Source: Porphyromonadaceae bacterium UBA4277 (GTDB lineage: Bacteria > Bacteroidota > Bacteroidia > Bacteroidales > Muribaculaceae). From it: DNA of 26,125 bases. Position 1 is the stretch's first letter, and every line of letters starts with the position of its first letter. The translations under genes were made by a program, and so were the position numbers. This document shows, piece by piece, positions 15,945-23,750 of the stretch. The stretch is taken from assembly GCA_002395965.1 (NCBI GenBank), contig DGVT01000015.1, forward strand, positions 1 to 26,125, written 5' to 3'. The notes under the pieces were generated by a model. That model did no database searches. It saw only the letters and a program-made list of their open reading frames with translations, and was not told where the DNA came from.

Positions 15945-16613
15945 ATGAGTGTAAGAGAAAATCTACTTTCGGTCAAGCAGCAGTTGCCCGCCGGCACACA
16001 GCTGGTGGCAGTTTCAAAGTTTCATCCCATCGACGTGGTGATGCAGGCCTACGATGCCGGACAACGCATCTTCGGCGAGAGCCGCGCCCAGGAGCTTGTT
16101 GCCAAAGTGCCGCAGATGCCGGCCGACATACACTGGCATTTCATCGGCCACTTGCAGACCAACAAGGTGCGACAAGTCGTCCCTCATGTGTCGATGATTG
16201 AGAGTGCCGACAGTGTGCGCCTGCTGCAACTCATCAACAAGGAGGCAGCCCGCATTGGCAAGACCATCGACGTGCTGCTGCAGCTTCATGTGGCTCAAGA
16301 GGAAGCCAAATCGGGATTTGCCGTTGAGGAACTGCTCAGTGTGCTCACACTGGGCGAATTGTCGGGCCTGGACAATATTCGCATACGCGGGTTAATGGCT
16401 ATGGCAACGCTCACCGACGACCAGGCGCAAATCGACCGGGAATTTGCACTTGTACACGACACTTTCAGCACTGTCAAGGAAGAATTTTTTGCCCACGACG
16501 ATGCCTTCGACCAGCTGAGCATGGGCATGAGCCACGACTGGCACATAGCCGTAAAACATGGCTCTACCCTCGTGCGCATCGGCACAGCAATCTTCGGAGA
16601 GAGGCAGTATTAA
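15945..16613 (+). CDS. YggS/PROSC family pyridoxal phosphate homeostasis protein
   Basis: A 222-residue PLP-binding protein with an alanine-racemase-like N-terminal barrel. The PLP lysine is K25 in LVAVSKFHP. Other family motifs are FGESRAQEL (near 43-51), WHFIGHLQTNK (64-74), GLMAMA, and LSMGMSHDWHIAVKHGSTLVRIGTAIFG at the end. It buffers free PLP in the cytosol and affects amino-acid pools. It lies 36 nt after the DUF4494 gene on the same strand and is probably in the same unit. No clear terminator follows. Confidence 0.93.
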   Translation: MSVRENLLSVKQQLPAGTQLVAVSKFHPIDVVMQAYDAGQRIFGESRAQELVAKVPQMPADIHWHFIGHLQTNKVRQVVPHVSMIESADSVRLLQLINKEAARIGKTIDVLLQLHVAQEEAKSGFAVEELLSVLTLGELSGLDNIRIRGLMAMATLTDDQAQIDREFALVHDTFSTVKEEFFAHDDAFDQLSMGMSHDWHIAVKHGSTLVRIGTAIFGERQY

Positions 16614-16657
16614 GCCATATTAAGACGGTGTCAGAAAATAACAAAATCATCTAAAAG

Positions 16658-16689
16658 TTTCGTCATTTTAATTAATGATTGTAACTTTG
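16658..16689 (+). promoter_or_regulatory. Predicted promoter of the MFS transporter gene
   Basis: TAACTTTG (16682-16689) matches TAnnTTTG, with TTTC (16658-16661, three of four) 20 nt upstream. It would give a leader of about 34 nt. Confidence 0.6.
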
Positions 16690-16729
16690 CTGCCACATTT
16701 TGAAAAAAGAAAACAAAATATTAAAGAAA

Positions 16730-18049
16730 ATGGCAAATAACGAGAAAAGAACAAGTGGAAGCATCATAGCCATAGTGGTGATGATGTTTCTGTATGCAAT
16801 GATTTCATTTGTGACCAACCTGGCAGCACCCATCGGTGTGGTGATGAAAAACGACCCCGAGGTGGGAGGCTCAAACTTCCTGGCAATGATGGGAAATTTC
16901 ATGAACTTCTTTGCTTATCTGTTCATGGGAATTCCGGCTGGCAAGATGCTCGTCAAGGTGGGTTACAAGAAGACTGCCATGGCAGGCGTAGGCCTTGGAT
17001 TAATTGGCGTGGTGGTTCAGTTCATTTCGGGAATTGAAGCCCTTGAAGGCTACAGCGACAACGTGGTTTATCTCATGGGAGCATTCATCTCGGGTGTGTC
17101 GGTGTGCTTGCTCAACACCGTGGTCAACCCGATGCTGAACCTCATAGGCGGCGGTGGAAACCGTGGCAACCAGCTCAACATGATTGGCGGCACTTTCAAC
17201 TCACTGGCAGCTACACTGACTCCTATGCTTGTGGGTGCCCTCATCGGCGAGGTGACCAAATCGACCGACTTTGCCGACATCAACCTGGTGCTGTTTATCG
17301 CCATGGCTGTATTTGCCGCTGCATTCATCGTGCTGGCATTTGTTCCTATCAAGGATCCTGAGATGGGTCGTGTGACCAGTGAGACCAAGTTTGAGCACTC
17401 ACCGTGGAACTTCCGTCACTTTGTGCTCGGTGCTATAGGCATCTTCATCTATGTGGGCATTGAAGTGGGCATCCCCGGAACACTCAACTTCTATCTGAGC
17501 GACACTACGGCCAAGGGCGCCGGCCTGCTTGCCAACGCAGCAGCAATAGGCGGCCTGGTAGCCGGCACTTACTGGTTTCTGATGCTCATCGGTCGCATGG
17601 TGGGCGGTGCCATTGCAAGCAAGGTGTCGAGCAAGATGATGATGATAGTGGTGTCGGCTGTGGGCATCGCGCTCATTCTCGGCGCTATGTTCATCAGCAA
17701 AGACGTCACCACGTCGATGCCCACCTTCACCGGCAACGGCTTCGCTATGGAGACGGTGCCCGTGAGCGCACTGCTGCTTGTGCTGTGCGGTCTTTGCACA
17801 TCGGTGATGTGGAGCAGCATCTTCAACCTGGCTACCGAAGGCCTCGGAAAATACACTGCTGCTGCATCGGGTATCTTCATGATGATGGTCGTGGGCGGTG
17901 GCGTGCTGCCTCTCATCCAGAATGCCATTGCCGACAGCAACCTGGGCTACATGTTCTCCTACATCGTGCCGCTCATCGGCCTGGTGTATCTGCTCTACTA
18001 CGCAATGATGGGATGCAAGAACGTCAACACCGACATTCCAGTGGAATAA
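16730..18049 (+). CDS. Major facilitator superfamily transporter
   Basis: A 439-residue inner-membrane protein with about 12 hydrophobic segments, from IIAIVVMMFLYAMISFVTNLA (about 12-32) to the final YIVPLIGLVYLLYYAMMG. The loop after the second segment, GIPAGKMLVKVGYKKTAM, is the MFS A-type motif. It resembles the sugar-permease branch (FucP-like) seen in Bacteroidota; I cannot name the substrate. The frame is open from 16700, but the ATG at 16730 (MANNEKRTSG) places a normal short cytoplasmic tail before the first segment. It is monocistronic, with a strong terminator directly after. Confidence 0.85.
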   Translation: MANNEKRTSGSIIAIVVMMFLYAMISFVTNLAAPIGVVMKNDPEVGGSNFLAMMGNFMNFFAYLFMGIPAGKMLVKVGYKKTAMAGVGLGLIGVVVQFISGIEALEGYSDNVVYLMGAFISGVSVCLLNTVVNPMLNLIGGGGNRGNQLNMIGGTFNSLAATLTPMLVGALIGEVTKSTDFADINLVLFIAMAVFAAAFIVLAFVPIKDPEMGRVTSETKFEHSPWNFRHFVLGAIGIFIYVGIEVGIPGTLNFYLSDTTAKGAGLLANAAAIGGLVAGTYWFLMLIGRMVGGAIASKVSSKMMMIVVSAVGIALILGAMFISKDVTTSMPTFTGNGFAMETVPVSALLLVLCGLCTSVMWSSIFNLATEGLGKYTAAASGIFMMMVVGGGVLPLIQNAIADSNLGYMFSYIVPLIGLVYLLYYAMMGCKNVNTDIPVE

Positions 18050-18080
18050 CATCAGCCACCACATGTGGGTAACGACATAG

Positions 18081-18116
18081 AAGAAGCCCGCCGACATCGA
18101 TGCCGGCGGGCTTCTT
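18081..18116 (+). terminator. Intrinsic terminator of the MFS gene
   Basis: A 13-bp perfect stem (AAGAAGCCCGCCG 18081-18093, CGGCGGGCTTCTT 18104-18116) with a 10-nt loop, ending in a T-rich arm. It begins 32 nt after the stop codon. Confidence 0.8.
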
Positions 18117-18163
18117 GCATGTTTCAATAAATCCCGAAGAGTCCGAAGAGTCCGAAAATAATG

Positions 18164-18301
18164 TATCAAAAATCAACTAAAGCGTTGAAAACGCAGGCGC
18201 ATCAAAGATGCGACTACTTGCTTAACACCATGCAAGCAGGCCGTAGGTCTGCGCAGCTTGGTGATTGACAGCCAATCAAAAAAGTGCTTCGAAGATGCAC
18301 T
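18164..18301 (+). repeat. Dispersed hairpin element, copy C
   Basis: The most diverged copy, in the gap 18050-18511. The 5' segment is TATCAAAAATCAACTAA. Hairpins are H1 GCGTT-GAA-AACGC (18182-18194), H2 CGCATC-AAA-GATGCG (18198-18212), and the 36-nt core 18227-18262 with inner stem GCAGGCC-GTA-GGTCTGC. A C-G pair closes the core, where other copies have G-C. A copy-specific hairpin GATTG/CAATC lies at 18263-18277. H4 is AGTGCtTC-GAA-GAtGCACT (18283-18301). Every stem differs from copy A by paired changes. Both flanking genes are on the plus strand. Confidence 0.88.
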
Positions 18302-18438
18302 ACAAGTGCCTGTTTGTGCTTACTCCACAGCTAATTCTCAATATTTTAATTTTGATATACTTTCCAAAGAGCCCCGAGAAAGACCCCGAATAAAATCGCA
18401 AAGTTATTAACAGGGCGCGGAATTTGGTGGCACGGAAT

Positions 18439-18470
18439 ATTGCAGGTGTAAAAAAGATGTCGTAAATTTG
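18439..18470 (+). promoter_or_regulatory. Predicted promoter of the transketolase gene
   Basis: TAAATTTG (18463-18470) matches TAnnTTTG, and ATTG (18439-18442, three of four) lies 20 nt upstream. The leader would be about 35 nt to the ATG at 18512. Confidence 0.6.
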
Positions 18471-18511
18471 TAAATTGAAAAGAAAGTGTTTTTACAAACT
18501 CTATAGAATAT

Positions 18512-20551
18512 ATGATTGACTCTAAACTGATGAAGCGTACTGCCGACAATGTTCGCATCCTGGCAGCTACGATGGTAGAGAAAGCAAAATCGGGACACCC
18601 GGGCGGTGCCATGGGCGGTGCCGACTTTGTCTCGGTGCTGTATTTCAAACACATACTCGAAGACCCCGACATGCCGCAATGGTTTGTGCGCGACCGTTTC
18701 TTCCTGGATCCGGGTCACATGTCGCCCATGCTGTATTCAATATTGCACCTGACAGGACGCTACAGTATCAGCGAGATACAGGGCTTCCGCTCATGGGGCA
18801 GTGCAACTCCGGGCCATCCCGAGCTGGATGTGGCCCACGGAGTGGAAAACACGTCGGGTCCATTAGGGCAAGGACATGTAATGGCTGTGGGATGCGCAAT
18901 AGCCGAGAGGTTTATTGCAGCACGCTTCGGCGAACTGTTTGCACACAAGACCTACGCCTTTATCAGCGACGGCGGCGTGCAAGAAGGCATCTCACAAGAG
19001 GCTGCACGCATTGCCGGCTACCTGGGCCTGAGCAATCTTATCATGTTCTACGATAGCAACCGTGTGCAGCTGTCAACCAACTGCGATGCTGTGAGCAACG
19101 AGGACACTGCAATGAAATACCGTGCCTGGAATTGGAATGTGATAGAAATTGACGGTACCGACTATGAAGCTATCGACCGCGCCCTCACCGATGCCAAGGA
19201 AGAAAAGGAACGACCCACAATCATCATAGGTCGCACCATAATGGGACGCGGTTGCCTCACAGCCACAGGCGAGAACTTTGAGGGACAATGCAGCACTCAC
19301 GGCAATCCCCTGAGCAAGTCGGGAGCCGACTATGCCATGACCATCAAGAATTTGGGCGGCAACATCGACAACCCATGGGCAGTATTCCCCGAAGTTTCGC
19401 AGTTGTATCGCGACCGCACAGCAGAACTGCGACAGAAGGTAGCCAAGCGCGAAGCTCAGATTGCAAAGTGGCGCAAAGAAAAACCCGAGAAAGCCCAGGA
19501 GCTCGACCGATACATAAAGGGTGAAATACCCGCCATCGACTATAGCGCGATTGCACACAAGCCCAACATCGCCACACGCGCAGCCAGTGCCAACGTGCTG
19601 GCCGAGCTGGCGCGCAACGTGGGCAACATGATAGTGTCGAGTGCCGACCTTGCCAACAGCGACAAGACCGACGCCTTCCTGAAAGTAGCCGGCGCCTTCA
19701 AGCATCACGACTTCAACGGCGCATTCCTGCATGCCGGAGTGAGCGAGCTGGCCATGACAGCCATCATCAACGGCATGGCCCTGCATGGCGGCGTGATAGC
19801 TGCTTGCGGCACATTCTTTGTGTTCAGCGACTACATGAAGCCGGCAGTGCGCCTGTCGGCACTCATGGAACTGCCCGTGAAATTCATCTGGACCCACGAC
19901 GCCTTTAGAGTGGGAGAAGATGGCCCCACGCACGAGCCGGTGGAGCAAGAGGCACAAATCCGCCTGATGGAAGAGCTCAAGAACCACAGCGGCCGCAACA
20001 GCATGCTCGTGCTGCGACCGGCCGATGCAGCCGAGACAAGCGTCTGCTGGAAAATGGCAATGGAGAATACCCTCACCCCAACGGCACTGATACTCTCGCG
20101 ACAAGACATCACCGATTTACCGGCAGCATCGGGCAACCGTTTTGCCGAGGCATTGGGCGCCGAGCGAGGAGGCTATATTATAAATAAGGTGGAAAACCCC
20201 GACGTTGTGCTCGTGGGCAATGGCTCGGAGGTCTCGACACTCGTGGCTGCAGCCGGAATAATCAAAGAGCACGGCATCAACGCACAAGTCGTGTCGGTTC
20301 CAAGCATCGGCCTGTTCATGCAGCAGCCCGAGCAGTATCGCTCGACCGTCATTCCGGCATCCATTCCACAATATGGACTCACTGCAGGACTGCCGTCAAC
20401 ACTTTCACGCATTGTGAACGGACGCATCGATGGCCTCGACCACTTCGGAGCATCGGCACCCTACAAAGTCCTCGACGACAAATTCGGGTTCACGCCCGAA
20501 AAAGTCGCTGAAAACGTGCGCCAATGGCTTGAAACGAAAAAAAATCGATAA
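18512..20551 (+). CDS. tkt: Transketolase (Bacteroidota type)
   Basis: A 679-residue thiamine-diphosphate enzyme of the non-oxidative pentose phosphate pathway, cytosolic. Visible parts are SGHPGG (27-32), DPGHMSPMLYS (66-76), the ThDP loop GPLGQGH (116-122), and the cofactor motif from SDGGVQEG (152-159) to YDSN (180-183). The pyrimidine-domain HAGVSELAMTAIINGMALHGG and the segment HDAFRVGEDGPTHEPVEQ follow in the second half, and a C-terminal domain runs from about 560. The usual GDG of the cofactor motif reads SDG; I recall the same form in other Bacteroidota transketolases, so this is a lineage trait rather than damage. It is transcribed from its own promoter. Confidence 0.93.
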   Translation: MIDSKLMKRTADNVRILAATMVEKAKSGHPGGAMGGADFVSVLYFKHILEDPDMPQWFVRDRFFLDPGHMSPMLYSILHLTGRYSISEIQGFRSWGSATPGHPELDVAHGVENTSGPLGQGHVMAVGCAIAERFIAARFGELFAHKTYAFISDGGVQEGISQEAARIAGYLGLSNLIMFYDSNRVQLSTNCDAVSNEDTAMKYRAWNWNVIEIDGTDYEAIDRALTDAKEEKERPTIIIGRTIMGRGCLTATGENFEGQCSTHGNPLSKSGADYAMTIKNLGGNIDNPWAVFPEVSQLYRDRTAELRQKVAKREAQIAKWRKEKPEKAQELDRYIKGEIPAIDYSAIAHKPNIATRAASANVLAELARNVGNMIVSSADLANSDKTDAFLKVAGAFKHHDFNGAFLHAGVSELAMTAIINGMALHGGVIAACGTFFVFSDYMKPAVRLSALMELPVKFIWTHDAFRVGEDGPTHEPVEQEAQIRLMEELKNHSGRNSMLVLRPADAAETSVCWKMAMENTLTPTALILSRQDITDLPAASGNRFAEALGAERGGYIINKVENPDVVLVGNGSEVSTLVAAAGIIKEHGINAQVVSVPSIGLFMQQPEQYRSTVIPASIPQYGLTAGLPSTLSRIVNGRIDGLDHFGASAPYKVLDDKFGFTPEKVAENVRQWLETKKNR

Positions 20552-20600
20552 TTTTTTGATTTTTTTTGAAAAAAGTTATTCCCATGTCAAAAAAATGATA

Positions 20601-20608
20601 TACATTTG
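20601..20608 (+). promoter_or_regulatory. Predicted -7 box of the OmpA-family gene
   Basis: TACATTTG matches TAnnTTTG in a very A/T-rich 120-bp gap after transketolase. The base run at the normal -33 distance is poor; a TTTG occurs at 20565-20568 but is 32 nt away. The leader would be about 60 nt and U-rich, as often seen before very highly expressed genes. Confidence 0.5.
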
Positions 20609-20674
20609 CACAATAATTTGCGTGTGAATATAATTTTTTTATTGTTTAACAGATACAAAATTTAACGTAAGTCT

Positions 20675-21910
20675 ATGAAAAAGATTACTTTAATAGCGCT
20701 CGCATGCGCTATGTTCATGGCTCCTGCTGTTGCTAATGCACAGGAAGTGACCTATGTTGAGGATCCTGCTCAGGGCTACACTTTCAACCGCTTCCAGGAC
20801 AACTGGTTTGTCGGTGCTATGGGTGGTGCTGGTATTATGATGTCGAAGTATGACCGCGGTGTTGACTTTGGCAAGCGTATCGGCTGGAAAGGCGCCTTAG
20901 TTGTTGGTAAGTGGTTCTCTCCTGTAGTAGGACTCCGTGTGATGGGTGAATTTAACCAGATGAAGGGTGCTACCAATTATGGTATGGCAATCCGTACCGA
21001 CATGAATGACAAGCTGAACCACAAGGCTGGCACTAACTTCCAGTTCTTCAACAACGTTGGTGTTGCTGGCGACGCTATGCTGAACCTCACTAACTGGATC
21101 ATGGGTTACACACCCGGCCGTTTCTACAACGCTATTCCCTACGTTGGTGCAAGCATTCACTGGGCATTCTACCGTGAAAACAATGGCGCTGGCGACTGGA
21201 AGTATGCTGGTGGCAACAAGCCCGCTCGTAACCTCAGCCTCCGTGCCGGTTTGCTCAACACATTTGCTGTGAGCAACGCTGTTGACATCCTGCTCGACCT
21301 CCGCTTCGAAATGATGCAAGAGCACGTTGACGGTGCTGGCAACCGCACTTGGTCAGAGTATCCCAGCGCAATGCTTGGTGTTGCTTACAAGTTCAACAAG
21401 CGTGACTGGACTGCTCCCGTGGTTCCCGTTTGCCCCACTTACAAGTACACCGATGCTCAGGGTGATGCTCTCGTAGCTCGTCTGCAGGCTGCCGACCGTC
21501 GCATTGCCGACCTCGAGAACCAGCTGAAGAACTGCAACAAGCCCGTTCCCGGTCCCGGTCCCAAGCCCGTTGACAAGGACGCTCCTCTGGCTACCGTTTA
21601 CTTCCCCATCAACGTCTCTAAGATCGTTGGCGTACAGAACGACATCGTTGACGCTGTTGCTAACGTGATGCTTGATGAGAACAAGAATTACATGCTGACT
21701 GGTTGGGCCGATACCTACACTGGTAACGACAAGATCAACACTCGCCTCCGTAAGGACCGTGTTGCAACCGTCAAGAACGCTCTCGTTGGTAAGGGAGTTG
21801 CTGCTGATCGTCTGAACACTCAGATCAACGATAGCAACCGTCCCGATGTGGACAATGGTCCTAAGACCGCTCCTCTGAGCCGCGCCGTCACCATCGAGCG
21901 CCTGAAATAA
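20675..21910 (+). CDS. OmpA-family outer-membrane porin
   Basis: A 411-residue protein with a signal peptide (1-22, MKKITLIALACAMFMAPAVANA). An N-terminal barrel (about 30-245) is rich in aromatic strands. A short coiled segment (DALVARLQAADRRIADLENQLKN, about 262-284) and a Pro-Gly linker (KPVPGPGPKPVDKD) follow. Residues 300-411 form the peptidoglycan-binding OmpA domain (ATVYFPINVSKI ... LTGWADTYTGNDKINTRLRKDRVATVKNALVGKGV ... LSRAVTIERLK). It anchors the outer membrane to the cell wall. Codon use differs from its neighbours (many GCT, GTT, GGT, CGT, AAG), as expected for a very abundant protein. A strong terminator follows. Confidence 0.92.
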   Translation: MKKITLIALACAMFMAPAVANAQEVTYVEDPAQGYTFNRFQDNWFVGAMGGAGIMMSKYDRGVDFGKRIGWKGALVVGKWFSPVVGLRVMGEFNQMKGATNYGMAIRTDMNDKLNHKAGTNFQFFNNVGVAGDAMLNLTNWIMGYTPGRFYNAIPYVGASIHWAFYRENNGAGDWKYAGGNKPARNLSLRAGLLNTFAVSNAVDILLDLRFEMMQEHVDGAGNRTWSEYPSAMLGVAYKFNKRDWTAPVVPVCPTYKYTDAQGDALVARLQAADRRIADLENQLKNCNKPVPGPGPKPVDKDAPLATVYFPINVSKIVGVQNDIVDAVANVMLDENKNYMLTGWADTYTGNDKINTRLRKDRVATVKNALVGKGVAADRLNTQINDSNRPDVDNGPKTAPLSRAVTIERLK

Positions 21911-21940
21911 AAAGAGAGCGATTACTCTGTTAATCCAATA

Positions 21941-21977
21941 AAAAAAGGCTCTGCCCCTAATCGGGCGGAGCTTTTTT
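21941..21977 (+). terminator. Intrinsic terminator of the OmpA-family gene
   Basis: The GC-rich stem GCTCTGCCC/GGGCGGAGC (one G-T pair) is flanked by six A before and six T after. It starts 30 nt beyond the stop codon. The MATE promoter begins right behind it. Confidence 0.88.
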
Positions 21978-22003
21978 GTGTCGCCGCATCAAGAAGTTTT
22001 TCG

Positions 22004-22011
22004 TAACTTTG
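22004..22011 (+). promoter_or_regulatory. Predicted -7 box of the MATE gene
   Basis: TAACTTTG matches TAnnTTTG inside the recurring 10-mer GTAACTTTGC (also at 1067 and 16681). The nearest TTTG (21975-21978) is 25 nt away and forms part of the preceding terminator tail, so the -33 box is doubtful. Confidence 0.5.
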
Positions 22012-22029
22012 CAAAATATTTCTGAGATT

Positions 22030-23439
22030 ATGAAGTTCACGACCGACCTACTGCTTGCACGCATTCGCCAGGGAAAGTCTATGACCCTGCGCGAGCAGAT
22101 ATCACTCACGGCTCAGCTGAGCCTGCCGGCAATGCTTGCACAGCTATCATCCATTGTGATGCAATACATCGATGCATCCATGGTCGGGCACTTAGGGTCG
22201 GACGAGGCGGCATCAATCGGACTGGTATCAACATCGCTATGGCTCTTTGGAGGACTGTGCAGCGCTGTAGCCACAGGATTCTCGGTGCAAGTGGCACATT
22301 GCATAGGAGCCAACGATTTCACGCGCGCACGCAGTGTGCTGCGGCAGTCGCTGGTGGCATGCCTGGCATTCGCAGCTATCATAACATTGATTGGCGTGGC
22401 TGTGAGCGGCTATCTGCCTCAGTGGCTCGGAGCTCACGAGGCAATCAGGCACAATGCATCACGCTATTTCCTGATTTTCGTGTTAGGCATACCATTCCTC
22501 ATCCTGGAATTTCTGGCAGGCGGTATGCTCAGGTGTAGCGGCAACATGCGCATTCCAAGCACACTCAACATACTCATGTGCGTGCTCGACGTGGTGTTTA
22601 ACTTCCTGTTTATTTTCCCTTCACACCACTTCAGCATTGCTGGTATGCACATAACCCTACCGGGCTTAGGCATGGGAGTGGTGGGAGCTGCAATGGGCAC
22701 AATCCTTGCCGAGGTGGTCGTGTGCCTGATGATGCTTTACTATCTGCTGGTGCGCAGCAAGGAGCTGAACCTGATGCAAGACAGCGGCAGCTATCGTCCC
22801 GAGCGCACATGCCTCAAGAAGGCATTCAACATTGGCTTCCCAATAGGGCTACAGCATGTGGTGATGAATGCCGCTATGGTGGTGTGCACTGCTATTGTGG
22901 CACCATTAGGCAGCATTGCAATCGCCGCCAACTCGTTTGCTGTTACGGCCGAGAGCCTGTGCTACATGCCGGGCTATGGAATTGAGGAAGCAGCCACCAC
23001 TCTGGTGGGACAAAGTGCCGGGGCACGTCGCCGCGACATGATGCGCCGCTTTGCCAACATCACAGTGAGCATGGGCATGATAGTTATGGGAGCCATGGGC
23101 GTACTGCTGTTCTTCGCGGCACCGGTGATGATGAGCATCATGTCGGCCGACTCGCAAGTCGTAGAGCTCGGTACTGCTGTGCTGCGCATCGAAGCATTTG
23201 CCGAGCCGCTGTTTGCGGCCTCAATCGTGTGCTATGGCGTGATGGTGGGAGCTGGCGACACGCTCACACCGTGCTTCATGAATGTGTTCAGCATTTGGGC
23301 TGTGCGACTGACTCTGGCAGCAGTATTGGTCGGCTCAATGGGACTGGTGGGAGTGTGGACGGCTATGTGTGTCGAACTGTGTTTCCGCGGAATTATATTC
23401 CTTGTGCGGCTGCACTCGCAACGCTGGATAAAGATTTAA
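22030..23439 (+). CDS. MATE family multidrug/organic-cation exporter
   Basis: A 469-residue inner-membrane protein with about 12 hydrophobic segments in two similar halves. Family landmarks are LSLPAMLAQLSSIVMQYIDASMVGHLGSDEAASIGL in helix 1-2 (about 30-65) and its counterpart in the second half, with NIGFPIGLQHVVMNAAMVVCTAIVAPLGSIAIAANSFA. It exports cationic compounds using a Na+ or H+ gradient; the substrate is unknown. The frame is open from 21976, but the ATG at 22030 starts the homologous part and lies 18 nt after the -7 box. It is followed by repeat copy D, with no clear intrinsic terminator. Confidence 0.9.
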   Translation: MKFTTDLLLARIRQGKSMTLREQISLTAQLSLPAMLAQLSSIVMQYIDASMVGHLGSDEAASIGLVSTSLWLFGGLCSAVATGFSVQVAHCIGANDFTRARSVLRQSLVACLAFAAIITLIGVAVSGYLPQWLGAHEAIRHNASRYFLIFVLGIPFLILEFLAGGMLRCSGNMRIPSTLNILMCVLDVVFNFLFIFPSHHFSIAGMHITLPGLGMGVVGAAMGTILAEVVVCLMMLYYLLVRSKELNLMQDSGSYRPERTCLKKAFNIGFPIGLQHVVMNAAMVVCTAIVAPLGSIAIAANSFAVTAESLCYMPGYGIEEAATTLVGQSAGARRRDMMRRFANITVSMGMIVMGAMGVLLFFAAPVMMSIMSADSQVVELGTAVLRIEAFAEPLFAASIVCYGVMVGAGDTLTPCFMNVFSIWAVRLTLAAVLVGSMGLVGVWTAMCVELCFRGIIFLVRLHSQRWIKI

Positions 23440-23469
23440 TTATTCAAGTTTCTAAAGTAGATAAAATGT

Positions 23470-23674
23470 TGAAAATAGCAAGCAAAAGCGTCGAAGACGC
23501 TGGCGGGTCGAAGACCCGACTTTGTGTGAAAACTGCGAATGAGTGAGCGTAATGCCAAACTTGTTTGAGCATTACCGAACGTAAGCAGTTTATCCAAAGA
23601 CCATGCAAGAACCCCAGCGGGGTTCGCAGCTTGGTCACAGCATGCCGCGGGAAAGTGCCTCGTAGAGGAACTTT
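23470..23674 (+). repeat. Dispersed hairpin element, copy D, with nested insertion
   Basis: It fills most of the 311-bp gap 23440-23750. Hairpins are H1 GCGTC-GAA-GACGC (23488-23500), H2 GGGTC-GAA-GACCC (23505-23517), and the 36-nt core 23600-23635 with inner stem GAACCCC-AGC-GGGGTTC. H4 (23652-23674) is AAAGTgCCTC-GTA-GAGGaACTTT. Between H2 and the core, where copies A and B have about 15 nt, this copy carries about 60 extra nt (23530-23591). Both flanking genes are on the plus strand. Confidence 0.9.
23530..23591. repeat. Nested hairpin insertion inside copy D
   Basis: The outer inverted repeat AAACTGC (23530-23536) / GCAGTTT (23585-23591) encloses an inner hairpin GTAATGC-CAAAC-tt-GTTTG-a-GCATTAC (23549-23575). 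It is absent from copies A, B and C at the same place. The inner flanks (GAGCG before, CCGAACG after) loosely recall those of the hairpin at 12061-12110. Confidence 0.75.
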
Positions 23675-23750
23675 GTAGCACTATCTGAGCATGTTAGCTA
23701 CTTTAGAAACTTAAATTTAATTATAACAATAACATAAACTTAACGAAACA

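Noticed and set aside
18057..18068. Palindrome CCACATGTGG after the MFS stop
   Set aside because: A 10-bp palindrome of this kind is expected by chance, and it has no partner or motif nearby.
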